Positions 45,235 to 56,989 of a DNA stretch of 64,000 bases are shown here, piece by piece. The notes beneath the pieces are model-generated. The model was not told the DNA's origin and did not search any database. It worked only from the letters and a program-made list of their open reading frames with translations. Position 1 is the first letter of the stretch, and the number at the start of each line of letters is the position of its first letter. The position numbers and the translations under genes are program-made. Source of the DNA: Microbacterium sp. 1.5R (GTDB taxonomy: Bacteria; Actinomycetota; Actinomycetes; Actinomycetales; Microbacteriaceae); contig NZ_VDRC01000001.1 in the NCBI RefSeq assembly GCF_007667425.1, forward strand, positions 2,200,595 to 2,264,594, in the 5' to 3' direction.

Positions 45235-46206
45235 ATGACCATGACCCCCGAACAGGCCGCCTGGTTCCAGGGCACCTTCCAGCGCCTCGTCGACAACGTG
45301 GACCGCGCAGTGCAAGGCAAGCGCGAGATCGTCAGCCTCGTGCTCGCCTCGATGCTCGCCGAGGGCCACGTGCTGCTCGAAGACGCGCCGGGCACGGGCA
45401 AGACGAGCCTCGCGAAGGCACTGGCCGCGACTGTGCAGGGCACCAGTGCCCGCATCCAGTTCACGCCGGACCTGCTGCCCTCCGACGTCACCGGCGTCAC
45501 GATCTACGACCAGCAGCAGCACCGGTTCGAGTTCCACAAGGGCCCGATCTTCGCGTCGATCGTGCTCGCCGACGAGATCAACCGCGCCTCGCCCAAGACG
45601 CAGTCCGCACTGCTCGAGGTCATGGAGGAATCGCGCGTCACGGTCGACGGCGTCACGCACGAGACCGGGCGTCCGTTCCTCGTGATCGCGACCCAGAACC
45701 CGATCGAGCAGGCCGGCACTTACAAGCTGCCGGAGGCGCAGCTCGACCGGTTCCTCATCAAGACGTCGATCGGATATCCCGACATCGCGGTGACCGAGAG
45801 CATCCTCGCGGGTGCCTCCGACCGCAACCCGTCGGCGGGTCTCTCGGCCATCATCACGACGAGCGCGGTCGCCGACATGGCCGACCTCGGAGCGTCCGTG
45901 CACGTCGAACCCGCCGTGCTGCGGTACGTCGCCGAGCTCGCGGAGGCGACGCGCGAGGATTGCGCCATCCGTCTCGGCGTCTCGGTGCGCGGGGCAATCG
46001 CGATGATCCGCATCGCGAAGGTCTGGGCCGCTTCGCAGGGTCGGCACTTCGTGCTTCCCGACGACATCAAGACGCTCGCGCGCCCCGTCTGGCAGCACCG
46101 GCTGCTGCTGGATGCCGAGGCCGAGTTCGCCGGCACCTCCAGCGACACCGTCATCGCGCGCGTCCTCGACGCCGTCGCGGCGCCGCAGGCCCGAGCGGCG
46201 GCCTGA
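45235..46206 (+). CDS. MoxR-family AAA+ ATPase
   Basis: A 323-residue cytoplasmic AAA+ ATPase that typically acts as a chaperone for von Willebrand-type or membrane partners. Walker A is EDAPGTGKTSLAKAL and Walker B IVLADEINRASPKTQSALLE; sensor 1 is FLVIATQNPIEQAGTY. LPEAQLDRFL and the C-terminal lid follow. The following DUF58 and transglutaminase-fold genes form the standard MoxR triad. The stop and the next start overlap by one base (TGATG). Confidence 0.95.
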   Translation: MTMTPEQAAWFQGTFQRLVDNVDRAVQGKREIVSLVLASMLAEGHVLLEDAPGTGKTSLAKALAATVQGTSARIQFTPDLLPSDVTGVTIYDQQQHRFEFHKGPIFASIVLADEINRASPKTQSALLEVMEESRVTVDGVTHETGRPFLVIATQNPIEQAGTYKLPEAQLDRFLIKTSIGYPDIAVTESILAGASDRNPSAGLSAIITTSAVADMADLGASVHVEPAVLRYVAELAEATREDCAIRLGVSVRGAIAMIRIAKVWAASQGRHFVLPDDIKTLARPVWQHRLLLDAEAEFAGTSSDTVIARVLDAVAAPQARAAA

Positions 46207-47468
46207 TGACGACGGAGGCTGTTCCGGCTGCGACCGCGCCGATCGACCGCGACGCCGGCTGGCGTGACGTCGCGGCGGTCATCGGCGCGCGCATCCTGCA
46301 CCGCCTCCGACTCATCGCCGGCGCGATCCGCCCGCTCGCCTGGGTGCTGTCCGCACTGGCGGTCGGCTTCTGGATCATCGGTCAGGTCGCGGGGTGGACG
46401 GAGTTCATCGTGGCTGCCGTCGTGCTCGCCATCACGGTCGCCGTGTGCGCTCTGTTCCTGATCGGCCGGACCGCCTACGACGTCTCCCTCGATCTCGCTC
46501 GCACCCGCGTCGTCGTCGGCGAGCGGGCCGTCGGCGCCCTCACCCTCGCGAATCGAGGCAGCAGAGCGATCCTGCCCTCCCGCATCGTGCTGCCCGTCGG
46601 GTCGGGACGCGGCGAGTTCGGCATCCAACGTCTCGCGCCGGGCGAAGAGGCGGAGGAGCTCTTCGCGATCCCGACCCAGAGGCGCGGGGTCGTGAAGGTC
46701 GGTCCCGTGAGCGTGGTGCGCGGCGATCCATTGGGTCTGTTCGAACGGGCGCATCGCCGCGACGAACCGGTCGACCTCTACGTGCACCCGCGCACCGTGC
46801 TGTTCGACGGCCAGTCGCTCGGCTACCTCCGTGATCTCGAGGGTCTGCCCGCCGCCGACCTCTCGCGCGACGACGTGTCGTTCCATGCTCTGCTGGAATA
46901 CCAGCCCGGCGACGACCTGCGCCACGTGCACTGGCGTTCCACCGCACGCACCGGCACCATGATGGTGCGTCAGTACGAGGAGACCCGTCGCTCGCACTTC
47001 GTGATCGGCCTCTCGCGTTCGGCGGGAGACTACGCCTCCGACGACGACTTCGAGCTCGCGATCTCCGCCGCCGGCTCCATCGGGCTCCGCGCCATCCGAG
47101 ACTCGCAGCGCGTCGACGTGCGGGTGCAGGGCCGCGAGCTCGCGGCCGGTACGGGCAAGCAGCTGCTCGACTCGCTCTCGGGAGTTGAGTACTCGAAGCC
47201 TCGAGAGGGCGGCATCGACCACTTGGCCGGGGTCGTCTCGCGCACCATGCCCCTCGCGAGCGTCGTCGTGCTGGTGTGCGGTTCGAAAGTCAGCACCGAC
47301 GACCTGCGTGTCGCGTGCGCTCGTCTGCCCTTCGGCGCGAAGGTGCTCGCCGTCGTCACCGACCGCGGTGTCGGTGCACCCACGCTCCGTCGCATCGGCG
47401 AGGCGGACGTCGTGACCGTCGGCGCGCTCGAACAGGTTCCCCTCGCTCTGCAGAAGGTGCTCGCATGA
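46206..47468 (+). CDS. DUF58 domain protein
   Basis: A 420-residue protein with two N-terminal membrane helices (about 38-85), then a cytoplasmic DUF58 domain. The DUF58 hallmark is YQPGDDLRHVHWRSTARTGT, followed by a vWA-like fold. DUF58 proteins are the usual MoxR partners in envelope-related operons. Translation couples to the MoxR gene at the start and to the transglutaminase-fold gene at the end (ATGA). Confidence 0.92.
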   Translation: MTTEAVPAATAPIDRDAGWRDVAAVIGARILHRLRLIAGAIRPLAWVLSALAVGFWIIGQVAGWTEFIVAAVVLAITVAVCALFLIGRTAYDVSLDLARTRVVVGERAVGALTLANRGSRAILPSRIVLPVGSGRGEFGIQRLAPGEEAEELFAIPTQRRGVVKVGPVSVVRGDPLGLFERAHRRDEPVDLYVHPRTVLFDGQSLGYLRDLEGLPAADLSRDDVSFHALLEYQPGDDLRHVHWRSTARTGTMMVRQYEETRRSHFVIGLSRSAGDYASDDDFELAISAAGSIGLRAIRDSQRVDVRVQGRELAAGTGKQLLDSLSGVEYSKPREGGIDHLAGVVSRTMPLASVVVLVCGSKVSTDDLRVACARLPFGAKVLAVVTDRGVGAPTLRRIGEADVVTVGALEQVPLALQKVLA

Positions 47469-49882
47469 CCGCCGTCGCGACCGCGCTCTCGAAGGACTTC
47501 GCCGGGATGCCGGTGCGTCGCTGGATCCTCGACCTCGGCGCCACTGCTCTGCTGGTCGGGGTGTCGATCGTCGGATTCTGGCCCACCTTCGCCGGTGCGT
47601 CGTACCTGCCGGCGGCGATCGGCGCTTTGCTCCTCGGTCTCGTCGTCGCCGCCGTGGCGGCGTGGCGGCGCTGGGGCATCCTCATCGTCACCGGCCTCAC
47701 GGTCGCGGTGTACTTCGTGCTGGGCGGCGCTCTCGCCCTGCCGCACACCACCATCCTCGGCGTCATCCCGTCGCTGGAGACCCTCGAGAAACTCGCGGTC
47801 GGCACCGTCACGGCGTGGAAGCAGCTGCTCACGACCGTGGCGCCCGTCTCAGGCACCGACGGGCACTTCCTCGTGCCTTTCCTGCTCACGCTCGTCGCCA
47901 CCGTTCTCACGGCGTCGCTGGCGTTGCGGACGTCTCAGGTGGCGTGGGCGCTGCTGCCGGCAGGGGTGATGCTCGTGCTGGTGATCGCGCTCGGCACGCC
48001 CGAACCCGCGTTCCCGGTGCTGCAGGGTCTCGTCTTCGCGGTGCTCGCGACCGCCTGGCTCGCGCTGCGCCAGCTGTGGGCGCCGAACAACGCCGCCGTG
48101 TCGGTGAGCGAGGTCGACCCCTCGCGCGCCGCGCACATGCGGATGCGCCGGTTGCTCGCCGGGGTGGCCGTGCTCGCCGTGGCCGGCGGCGCGGGTGTCG
48201 CGACGAGCGCGATCGCCGCTCCCGAGCAGCCGCGGCACGTGTTCCGCGATGTGATCATCCCCCCGTTCAACATCCGCGACTACCCGAGCCCGCTGCAGGC
48301 GTTCCGCAAGAACGTGCGTGACGAGGCGGGTGACACCCTGTTCACCGTCACCGGTCTGCCGAAGGGTGCGCGCGTGCGCACCGCGGTCATGGACCAGTAC
48401 GACGGCATGGTCTACAACGTCACAGACGGCGGCCCCGATTCGTCGAGCGCCTTCACTCCGATCCGTGCGAACATGTCGCCGGACGCCGAGGGCATCCCGG
48501 TGACCCTGCAGGTCGAGATCGGGGAGTACCGCGGGGTGTGGGTGCCCGACGCCGGACAGGTCTCGCAGATCGACTTCACCGGGTCGCGCGCCGAAGACCT
48601 GCGCCGCTCCACCTACTACAACACCTCGACCGGCACGGCGGTGTCGACCTCGAAGCTGACCGAGGGCGACGCCTACACGGTCGATGCCGTCATCCCCGCC
48701 GAGTACGACGACACGCAGCTCGCCGACATCGGCTTCGGTTCGGTACCGCTGCCGAAGCAGAGCAACGTGCCCGAGGAGCTGACCTCGCTCGCCGCGGAGA
48801 CCGTCTCGGGAGCAGAGTCTCCGATCGAGCAGGTGCGGGCGCTCGAGACGTTCCTCGCCGAGGGGGGATTCTTCAGCCACGGTCTCGAGGGCGAGGTGCT
48901 GTCGCGCGCCGGTCACACCGCCGAGCGCATCACCACCCTCATCGGCGGCGACCAGATGATCGGCGACGACGAGCAGTACTCGGTCGCGATGGCGCTGCTC
49001 GCGCGAGAGGTCGGCATCCCCGCGCGCGTCGTCATGGGCTTCTACCCCGACGAGGAGCAGGTCGGCGACGCCGTCTTCACGGCGACCGGCGACAACATCC
49101 ACGCCTGGGTCGAGGTGAACTTCGAGGGCCTCGGCTGGCTCACCTTCAATCCGACGCCGCCCGAGGACAAGGTCCCGAACGACCAGAACACCAAGCCCAA
49201 GGTCGACCCGAAGCCTCAGGTGCTGCAGCCGCCGCCCCCGCCGCAGGAGCCCGTCGACCTGCCGCCCACCCTGCCGGACGACCGCAAGGGCGACGACGAG
49301 ACCCTCAACATCCTCGGCATCCTCGGCACGATCCTCGTGATCGGCGGCATCTCGCTGTCGATCCTGGCGCTCCTGGCCTCCCCGTTCATCGTGATCGGCG
49401 CGTGGAAGGCCGCGCGTCGTCGCAGCCGCCGCCATGCCGAGCGCGCGTCCGACCGCATCAGCGGCGGGTGGGACGAGCTCGCCGATCGTGCGGTCGACTA
49501 CGGGGCGCGGATCCCGCCCGGCGGCACCCGGTCGGAGGAGGCGGCGACCGTCGCCGCGACCCTGACGCTCCCGCAGGTGACCACGCTCGCGCGACGCGCG
49601 GATGCCGAGGTGTTCGGCCCGGCCGAGCCCACAGCCGAAGACGTCGACGCCTTCTGGACCGAGGTCGACACGATCGTGGGCGGCCTCGGCAAGGAGGCCG
49701 GATTCTGGAAGCGCATGAAGGCGCGGCTGAGCCTGCGGTCGCTCATGGACGGCACCGCGGTGTCGACCGGTCTGCAGAACCTCAGAGAGGCGGCGGCCGC
49801 GCGCGTCCGCCGCGAACCTGGCACGATCGAGAACAGCCCTCGTCCGACGACCTCCACCTCAACCGAGAGCGAGACATCATGA
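47465..49882 (+). CDS. TgpA-like membrane protein with inactive transglutaminase fold
   Basis: 805 residues. An N-terminal block of helices (about 20-235, DUF3488-like) is followed by an extracytoplasmic transglutaminase-like domain, another helix (about 615-650) and a cytoplasmic tail. The core reads GDDEQYSVAMALLAREVGIP, NIHAWVEVNFEGLGW and TFNPTP. In active members these are GDCEQ, HAW and FDPTP. Here the nucleophile Cys is Asp502 and the acidic residue is Asn562; only His546 is kept. The protein is therefore probably not a peptidase or transferase, but a binding or structural fold. Confidence 0.9.
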   Translation: MTAVATALSKDFAGMPVRRWILDLGATALLVGVSIVGFWPTFAGASYLPAAIGALLLGLVVAAVAAWRRWGILIVTGLTVAVYFVLGGALALPHTTILGVIPSLETLEKLAVGTVTAWKQLLTTVAPVSGTDGHFLVPFLLTLVATVLTASLALRTSQVAWALLPAGVMLVLVIALGTPEPAFPVLQGLVFAVLATAWLALRQLWAPNNAAVSVSEVDPSRAAHMRMRRLLAGVAVLAVAGGAGVATSAIAAPEQPRHVFRDVIIPPFNIRDYPSPLQAFRKNVRDEAGDTLFTVTGLPKGARVRTAVMDQYDGMVYNVTDGGPDSSSAFTPIRANMSPDAEGIPVTLQVEIGEYRGVWVPDAGQVSQIDFTGSRAEDLRRSTYYNTSTGTAVSTSKLTEGDAYTVDAVIPAEYDDTQLADIGFGSVPLPKQSNVPEELTSLAAETVSGAESPIEQVRALETFLAEGGFFSHGLEGEVLSRAGHTAERITTLIGGDQMIGDDEQYSVAMALLAREVGIPARVVMGFYPDEEQVGDAVFTATGDNIHAWVEVNFEGLGWLTFNPTPPEDKVPNDQNTKPKVDPKPQVLQPPPPPQEPVDLPPTLPDDRKGDDETLNILGILGTILVIGGISLSILALLASPFIVIGAWKAARRRSRRHAERASDRISGGWDELADRAVDYGARIPPGGTRSEEAATVAATLTLPQVTTLARRADAEVFGPAEPTAEDVDAFWTEVDTIVGGLGKEAGFWKRMKARLSLRSLMDGTAVSTGLQNLREAAAARVRREPGTIENSPRPTTSTSTESETS

Positions 49883-51378
49883 CGCAGCCCTCGTCCGGCG
49901 GCATCGCCCCGATCTCCCGGCGCGCGATCGCCTACCTGATCGACGCGCTGATCGCCGGCGGCATCGCCGTGGTCCTGTTCGGCGCCCTGCTGCTGGCGTC
50001 GTCGCTCTCGGGGTCACTCGAAGCGTCGATCGGGATCCTGCTCATCGGCGGGCCGCTCGTGAGTCTGCTGGTGCTCGGGTGGTTCGTGTTCTACACGTTC
50101 ATGCAGGCGGGCCGGGGCTCCATCGGCATGCGCGCCCAGGGTCTGCGGCTCGTGTCGGAAGACGGCTCGAGCCTCGGCTTCGGACGGACGCTGCTGCGCA
50201 ACGTCATCTTCGGCCTCGCCGCGGGCATCGTGGTGGGGTACTTCACGCCTCTGTTCGACGGGTCGGGGCGTTTCCAGGGCTGGCACGACAAGGTCGCGAA
50301 GTCGCTGATGCTCGACGCACGCGCCGACGGGTCAGGGGCGCAGACGCGGCCGACTGCAGTGTCGGCACCGGCGGCCGGGCAGGCGGCAGGTCAGGCGCCG
50401 ACGGCAGGTCAGGCGCCGACGGCAGGTCAGGCGCCGGCGGCAGATCAGGCGTTCCCGGCGCCGGGGTATGCGGCGCCGTCCGCGGCCGGAGCGCCGGCCA
50501 TCCCCGGCATCCCGGCCCCGCCGTCCGCACCGCAGAGCTTCGCGGCACCTCAGGCTCCGCAGTACGCGCCCCCGCAACCCTACGCGCCCGCCCCCGCGGT
50601 GCCACCGGTGCCCCCGATGCCGGTGGCACCGGGATCGGATGCCGCCACGGCTCCCTCGACTGCAGGCCCGCTAACCGATTCCGACGAGACCCCCTCCGAC
50701 GTCTCCGCCGCGCCGCCTGCTCCCGCTGCGCCGCCTGCTCCCGCTGCGCCGGCTCCGGCCGCTCCCGCTGCTCCGCCTGCTCCCGCGACGCGCGACGAGG
50801 GCGTGATCGCGTTCGTCCCCGGGATCACTCTGGATGCTCCGCCGCAGCGCGCGGCTGCGCCGGAGGCCTCCGCTGCACCGGCACCGGCACCGGCACCGGC
50901 GGCGGAGGCGCCAGTTGCGATCCCCCCGGCCCCCGCCTTCCCCGCCGCGCCGGCCTTCCCCGCAGCCCCCGCTTTCCCCGCCGCGCCGACGGTCGATGCC
51001 GATCAGCCCGAAGGTGTCGCGGATGACCTGGAGGAGACGCGCATCAGCATCCCCGGTCACCGCCTCGTCTTCACGTGGGACGACGGGACCCGCGTCACCG
51101 TCTCGCGGCGTACCGTCTTCGGACGCAACCCCGAGCAGGAGGAGGGCGCGGTCGTCGTGCCCGTGCGCGACGAGACGCTGTCGCTGTCGAAGACCCACTT
51201 CGAGGCCGCGGCGTCGACCTCGGGCGGCTGGGTGCTCGACCGCTTCTCGACGAACGGCTTGACCCTGGTCCGCGACGGGCAGCGCATGGCATGCCCGGCC
51301 GGCCAGAGAGTGCCGGTGCGGCTCGGCGACGCACTCGAGATCGGTGACCGCATCGTGACGATCGGCGGGTACGCATGA
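49879..51378 (+). CDS. RDD membrane protein with C-terminal FHA domain
   Basis: 499 residues. An RDD domain (about 10-150; SRRAIAYLIDALIAGGIAVV, GSIGMRAQGLRLV) gives the membrane part. A Pro/Ala-rich linker (about 155-385) contains 18-bp DNA repeats. A forkhead-associated domain ends the protein: VFGRNPEQEEG, DETLSLSKTHFEA, RFSTNG. These keep the Arg, Ser-x-x-His and Asn needed to bind phosphothreonine. It probably recruits a substrate of the kinase encoded downstream to the membrane. It overlaps both neighbours by ATGA. Confidence 0.92.
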   Translation: MTQPSSGGIAPISRRAIAYLIDALIAGGIAVVLFGALLLASSLSGSLEASIGILLIGGPLVSLLVLGWFVFYTFMQAGRGSIGMRAQGLRLVSEDGSSLGFGRTLLRNVIFGLAAGIVVGYFTPLFDGSGRFQGWHDKVAKSLMLDARADGSGAQTRPTAVSAPAAGQAAGQAPTAGQAPTAGQAPAADQAFPAPGYAAPSAAGAPAIPGIPAPPSAPQSFAAPQAPQYAPPQPYAPAPAVPPVPPMPVAPGSDAATAPSTAGPLTDSDETPSDVSAAPPAPAAPPAPAAPAPAAPAAPPAPATRDEGVIAFVPGITLDAPPQRAAAPEASAAPAPAPAPAAEAPVAIPPAPAFPAAPAFPAAPAFPAAPTVDADQPEGVADDLEETRISIPGHRLVFTWDDGTRVTVSRRTVFGRNPEQEEGAVVVPVRDETLSLSKTHFEAAASTSGGWVLDRFSTNGLTLVRDGQRMACPAGQRVPVRLGDALEIGDRIVTIGGYA

Positions 51379-52186
51379 GCATCCCGCTGGCGGTCTCGAC
51401 GGGTGCGGCCACGCACACCGGTCTGCGCCGAACGCTGAACGAAGACGCGTTCCTCGCGGACTCGCCGGTGTTCCTCGTCGCCGACGGAATGGGCGGGCAC
51501 GAGGCAGGAGAACGAGCGAGCGCGGCCGTGATCGCCGAGTTCGCACGCCACACCGGACGCCCGGCTCTCGACCTCGACGATGTGCGCGACGCCGTGGCCG
51601 TCGCGCGGTCGGCGGTCGAGGGGCTCTCGACCACGAGCAATGGGCGCGCCGGGACGACGCTCAGCGGCGTCATCATCGCGAACGTCGACGGCATGGGCTA
51701 CTGGCTGGTCCTCAACATCGGCGACTCGCGGGTGTACCGCCTCGAAGACGGCGACCTCGAGCAGGTGAGCGTCGACCACTCCGTCGTCCAGGAGCTCGTC
51801 GAGTCCGGCGAGCTGCGACCGGAAGACGCGCAGACCGATCGTCGACGCAACATCATCACCCGTGCGATCGGCGCGGGGAGCGACGGCGAGGTCGACTACT
51901 GGCTGTTCCCGGCCGAGCTCGGCGATCGTCTGCTGGTCTGCTCGGACGGGCTCTCGTCCGAGCTCAGCGACGGCGCGATCCGCGAGATCCTCATGGTCGA
52001 GGATGACCCGCAGCGTGCCGCCGACATCCTCGTGTCCAGCGCCGTGCACGCGGGCGGACGCGACAACGTCACCGTCGTCGTGATCGACGCGATCGCCGTG
52101 GCCTCCCGCCCTGGGACGCTCGTCGAGACCGATGAACCGGATATCGCGGACACGCGTCCGCGCGAAGCCGCAGGAGGAGTGCGCTG

Positions 52187-52187
<1 letters not shown>
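51375..52187 (+). CDS. PP2C-type Ser/Thr protein phosphatase
   Basis: A 270-residue soluble phosphatase of the PstP/PPM family. The metal-binding and fold motifs are NEDAFL, VADGMGGHEAGERAS, GTTLSGVI, LNIGDSRVYRLE, LVCSDGLSSELSD and GGRDNVTVVVIDA. There is no transmembrane segment, unlike PstP, so it should act in the cytoplasm. It lies between two FHA-protein genes and two genes before the kinase gene, which suggests it reverses the same phosphorylations. Confidence 0.95.
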
Positions 52188-53793
<1,606 letters not shown>

Positions 53794-53797
<4 letters not shown>

Positions 53798-55455
53798 GTC
53801 GGCGTCCCTCACCGCCGCCCGAACTCCCGGGCTTCACCTACGTCGAGCCGCTCGGCACCGGCGGCTTCGCTGACGTCTTCCTGTACGAGCAGCAGATGCC
53901 CCGCCGCCGCGTCGCGGTCAAGGTCCTGCTCGCCGACCGTCTCGCGAGCAGCGCGGCGCAGGAGTTCGCCGACGAGGCGAACGTCATGGCCATGCTGTCG
54001 ACGCATCCGGCGATCGTCACGATCTACCAGGCAGGGGTGGCCGGGGACGGCCGTCCGTACCTCGTGATGGAGTACTGCCCGCGGCCGAACCTGCAGGTGC
54101 GCGCGCGCAAGGAGCCGTTCTCGGTCGCCGAGGCCCTGCGCGTCGGCGTGCAGGTCGCCGGTGCGGTCGAGACCGCCCACCGTGCAGGAGTGCTGCACCG
54201 CGACATCAAGCCGGCGAACATCCTCGTCACCGAGTACAACCGGCCGGCGCTCACCGACTTCGGCATCGCGTCGACGGCCGGGGCCACCGGCGAGGCGTCC
54301 GGCATGTCGATCCCGTGGTCGCCCCCCGAGTCGTTCGCCGACCCGCCGCAGAGCGGTCCGCGGACCGACGTGTGGGCGCTCGGCGCGACGCTGTACACCC
54401 TGCTCGCCGGCCGCTCGCCGTTCGAGCGGCAAGGCGAGCGGAACTCCGGCGCCGACCTGATCGAGCGCATCGAACGGGCGGCGCTGCTGCCCCTGGGGCG
54501 GCCGGATTCCCCCGACAGCCTGCAGCGCGTGCTCGAGCGCTCGATGGCGAAGAATCCCGATGACCGCTTCCCCAGCGCCGTGGCGTTCGCGCGGGCGTTG
54601 CAGAAGGTGCAGATCGAGCTGTCGCACTCGGTGACCCCGATCGACATCGTCGACGACCACCCGCCGGCCGAGGATCTCGATGACGACAACGACGGTCTCA
54701 CCCGGGTCCGCGAGATCGTCAGCATCGATCCCGACGTCGCCGCGTTCACGCGACCGTCGGCCGCCACACAGCCCAAGGGGCCGTCGTTCGCGTCGCCCGA
54801 AGTGCCCCGCTTCGACAGCCCTGATCCGGTCGACGAGGCGACGCAGTTGCGCGCCCCGACCGCGGCTCCGGTGCCCGACGACGACGACCGCACCGTCGCG
54901 CGGGGACCAGTGGTCGTGTCGCCGCAGGCCGGCGGAACGGTCGCGCCGACGGCGTCCGGTCCGTCCTCCGCCGACACTGCGCACGCGCACCCGTCGACGA
55001 CCTCCGAGACGGAGTCCGCGGAACCGCCGTCGCAGCCGGCGCGGAGTCGCAAGGGCCTCTGGATCGGCCTCGTCGCAGCGGGCGTCGTCGTGGTCGCCGG
55101 CGCGATCGTCGGGCTCAACCTGCTGGTCGCGAGCATGCCGGCCCCGGATCCGGTCGCCACCGAGGACGAGGTCGATCCGCAAGATGTCGTGTCCGACGTC
55201 GTCCCCAAGGTCTCCGACCTCGCGGGCACGAGATCGGGGGACAGCGTCACCTTCACGTGGACCAACACGGATCCGCTGGAAGGCGACAGCTTCATCTGGA
55301 TGCCGATCGACCTCAGCGGCGCGGGCACGCCGTCGACCACGGCGGAGACGACCGCGACGGTCACCGGCGCTGCCGCGGGGCAGGTGTGCATCGACGTCTC
55401 CCTGCGCAGGGACGATGGTCGGGCGTCGGAACCGGTGCGGGGGTGCGTGGGATGA
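53794..55455 (+). CDS. Membrane Ser/Thr protein kinase (PknB-like)
   Basis: 553 residues. The kinase domain (about 13-270) has glycine loop GTGGFADV (21-28), Lys43 in VAVKVL, catalytic HRDIKPAN (Asp137) and TDFGIAS (DFG at 155-157). The activation segment ends SIPWSPPES. A juxtamembrane linker (about 280-420) is rich in Thr/Asp and TQLRAP/DDRTVAR, plausible autophosphorylation sites. One helix (about 421-447) leads to a small fibronectin-like ectodomain with two Cys (GQVCIDVSL, RGCVG). There are no PASTA repeats. The GTG start overlaps the FHA gene. Confidence 0.95.
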
Positions 55456-56180
55456 CGGACGTGACGGATGTCGGTGTGATCACCGTCGAATTCGCGGGAG
55501 AGTACTTCCCCATCGAGTCGGGACGCAGGTTCACCGTCGGACGCGAGGGCGACCTCGCGATCGACGACAACCTGTTCCTGCACCGGCACTTCCTCGAGAT
55601 CTCCGAGGTGAGCGGACTGTGGTGGCTGTCGAACATCGGCTCACGCCTCACGGCGTCCGTCACGGACAGTGCGGGGGGTGTGCAGGCCTGGTTGTCGCCC
55701 GGTGCGCGGCTGCCGCTCGTGTTCGAGGCGACGACCGTGGTCTTCAGCGCGGGCCCGACGACCTACGAGTTCGTCGTGCACGCGACGCAGCCGACCTTCC
55801 GCGCCACGCAGCGCGAGGTCACGAGCGGTGATTCGACGATCGGCGACGTTCCGCTCACCGAGAGCCAGAGGCTTCTCATCCTGGCCCTCGCCGAGCCGCA
55901 GCTGCTGCGCGACGGCACGGGCATGAGCGAGATTCCGACGTCGGCCAGGGCGGCGGCGCGGCTCGGCTGGACGGTCACGCGCTTCAACCGCAAGCTCGAC
56001 AACGTGTGCGACAAGCTCGACCGCATCGGCGTCCCCGGCATGCGCGGCGGGCAGCGTTCGTTCGCGACGAACCGCCGGGCGCGGCTGGTCGAGTACACGA
56101 TCGCGACGCGCCTCGTGACCAAGGAGGACCTCGTCGATCTCGACCGCCCGCAGACGTCGGGCGAGGATGAGGATGCCTGA
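55452..56180 (+). CDS. FHA-like domain protein with C-terminal helix-turn-helix region
   Basis: 242 residues. The N-terminal half is a divergent FHA fold: RFTVGREGDLAIDDNLFLHR and HFLEISEVSGLWWLSNIGSR. The usual Ser-x-x-His has become HRHF and the Asn site is weak, so phosphate binding is uncertain. The C-terminal half (about 140-230) looks like a winged helix (LTESQRLLILALAEPQLL, ARLGWTVTRFNRKLDNVCDK). Such FHA-HTH proteins occur in actinobacterial secretion loci. It may sense phosphorylation and act on DNA or on a partner. ATGA coupled to the kinase gene. Confidence 0.8.
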   Translation: MTDVTDVGVITVEFAGEYFPIESGRRFTVGREGDLAIDDNLFLHRHFLEISEVSGLWWLSNIGSRLTASVTDSAGGVQAWLSPGARLPLVFEATTVVFSAGPTTYEFVVHATQPTFRATQREVTSGDSTIGDVPLTESQRLLILALAEPQLLRDGTGMSEIPTSARAAARLGWTVTRFNRKLDNVCDKLDRIGVPGMRGGQRSFATNRRARLVEYTIATRLVTKEDLVDLDRPQTSGEDEDA

Positions 56181-56207
56181 CGCCGCTCGACCGTGGCGAG
56201 GGCGATC

Positions 56208-56975
56208 GTGAACGAGCTGAGCGCCCTCGGTCTCTCGCCGCGCCAGGAGGAAGAGTGGCGCGACTTCTTCGCGAGCGGACGGGTTTTCGCCGTGCCGCTG
56301 GACCGCCGGCGGGTGCGGGCGCGCCTCCGCGCCGCGATGGTCGTCATGGTGATCGCGGTCTTCGTGCTGCTCCTCGCTGCCGTGACGTTCGTCGCGGTGC
56401 TCGTGCTGCACATCGGCGGACCGGTCACGGTACTTCTGCTCGCCCTGCTCATGCTGGCCGCCGCGATCATGGCCCTGCGCTTCGGCTTGCTGCGCCGCCG
56501 CCTGCGCATCGGCCGCGGCTCCGGTGACGACTACCTCGTCGTCAGCGCCGAGGGGATGCGCATCGCCGGTCACGTCGACGTGCCGTGGACCGCCGTGATC
56601 GGCGGCGTCGGTTTCGACGACCGTGGCGCCGGTGTGCCGCTGCTGCGCGGGCCGGCCGCCGCGATCGAGCGATCGGCGGGTCGCGTCCAGGCCGAGTTCG
56701 TCTTCGGGGTGCGCGGAGTGCGCGCCCTCCGCGACGGGGCCCCGCACGACCTGCGGGCGTTGTTCGAGGTGATCGAGCACCACGGCGGCATCCGTCTGCC
56801 CCTCGACACCATGGTCGACCCGGAGAGCGTCCTCGCATCGCTCGCCGCGATCTGCATCGCCGGTCGCCGCGCAGGCGTCGATGTCGAGGTCACCGCCGAC
56901 CGCTCCACGATCTACACGAGAACAGTCGCCCTGCTCGGCCCGGAGAAGACTCCGCCGGCCGACGGGCGGGGATGA
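56208..56975 (+). CDS. Two-helix membrane protein, unknown function
   Basis: 255 residues from GTG 56208, which has a GAGGGCG site before it; GTG 56193 is an alternative. Two adjacent membrane helices (about 42-95; VVMVIAVFVLLLAAVTFVAV and LLLALLMLAAAIMALRFG) are followed by a cytoplasmic beta-rich domain (DDYLVVSAEGMRIAGHVDVP) reminiscent of bacterial PH-like domains. No enzyme motif is seen. It lies 27 bp after the FHA-HTH gene and is probably part of the same operon. Confidence 0.75.
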   Translation: MNELSALGLSPRQEEEWRDFFASGRVFAVPLDRRRVRARLRAAMVVMVIAVFVLLLAAVTFVAVLVLHIGGPVTVLLLALLMLAAAIMALRFGLLRRRLRIGRGSGDDYLVVSAEGMRIAGHVDVPWTAVIGGVGFDDRGAGVPLLRGPAAAIERSAGRVQAEFVFGVRGVRALRDGAPHDLRALFEVIEHHGGIRLPLDTMVDPESVLASLAAICIAGRRAGVDVEVTADRSTIYTRTVALLGPEKTPPADGRG

Positions 56976-56989
56976 GAGGAACGAACACC

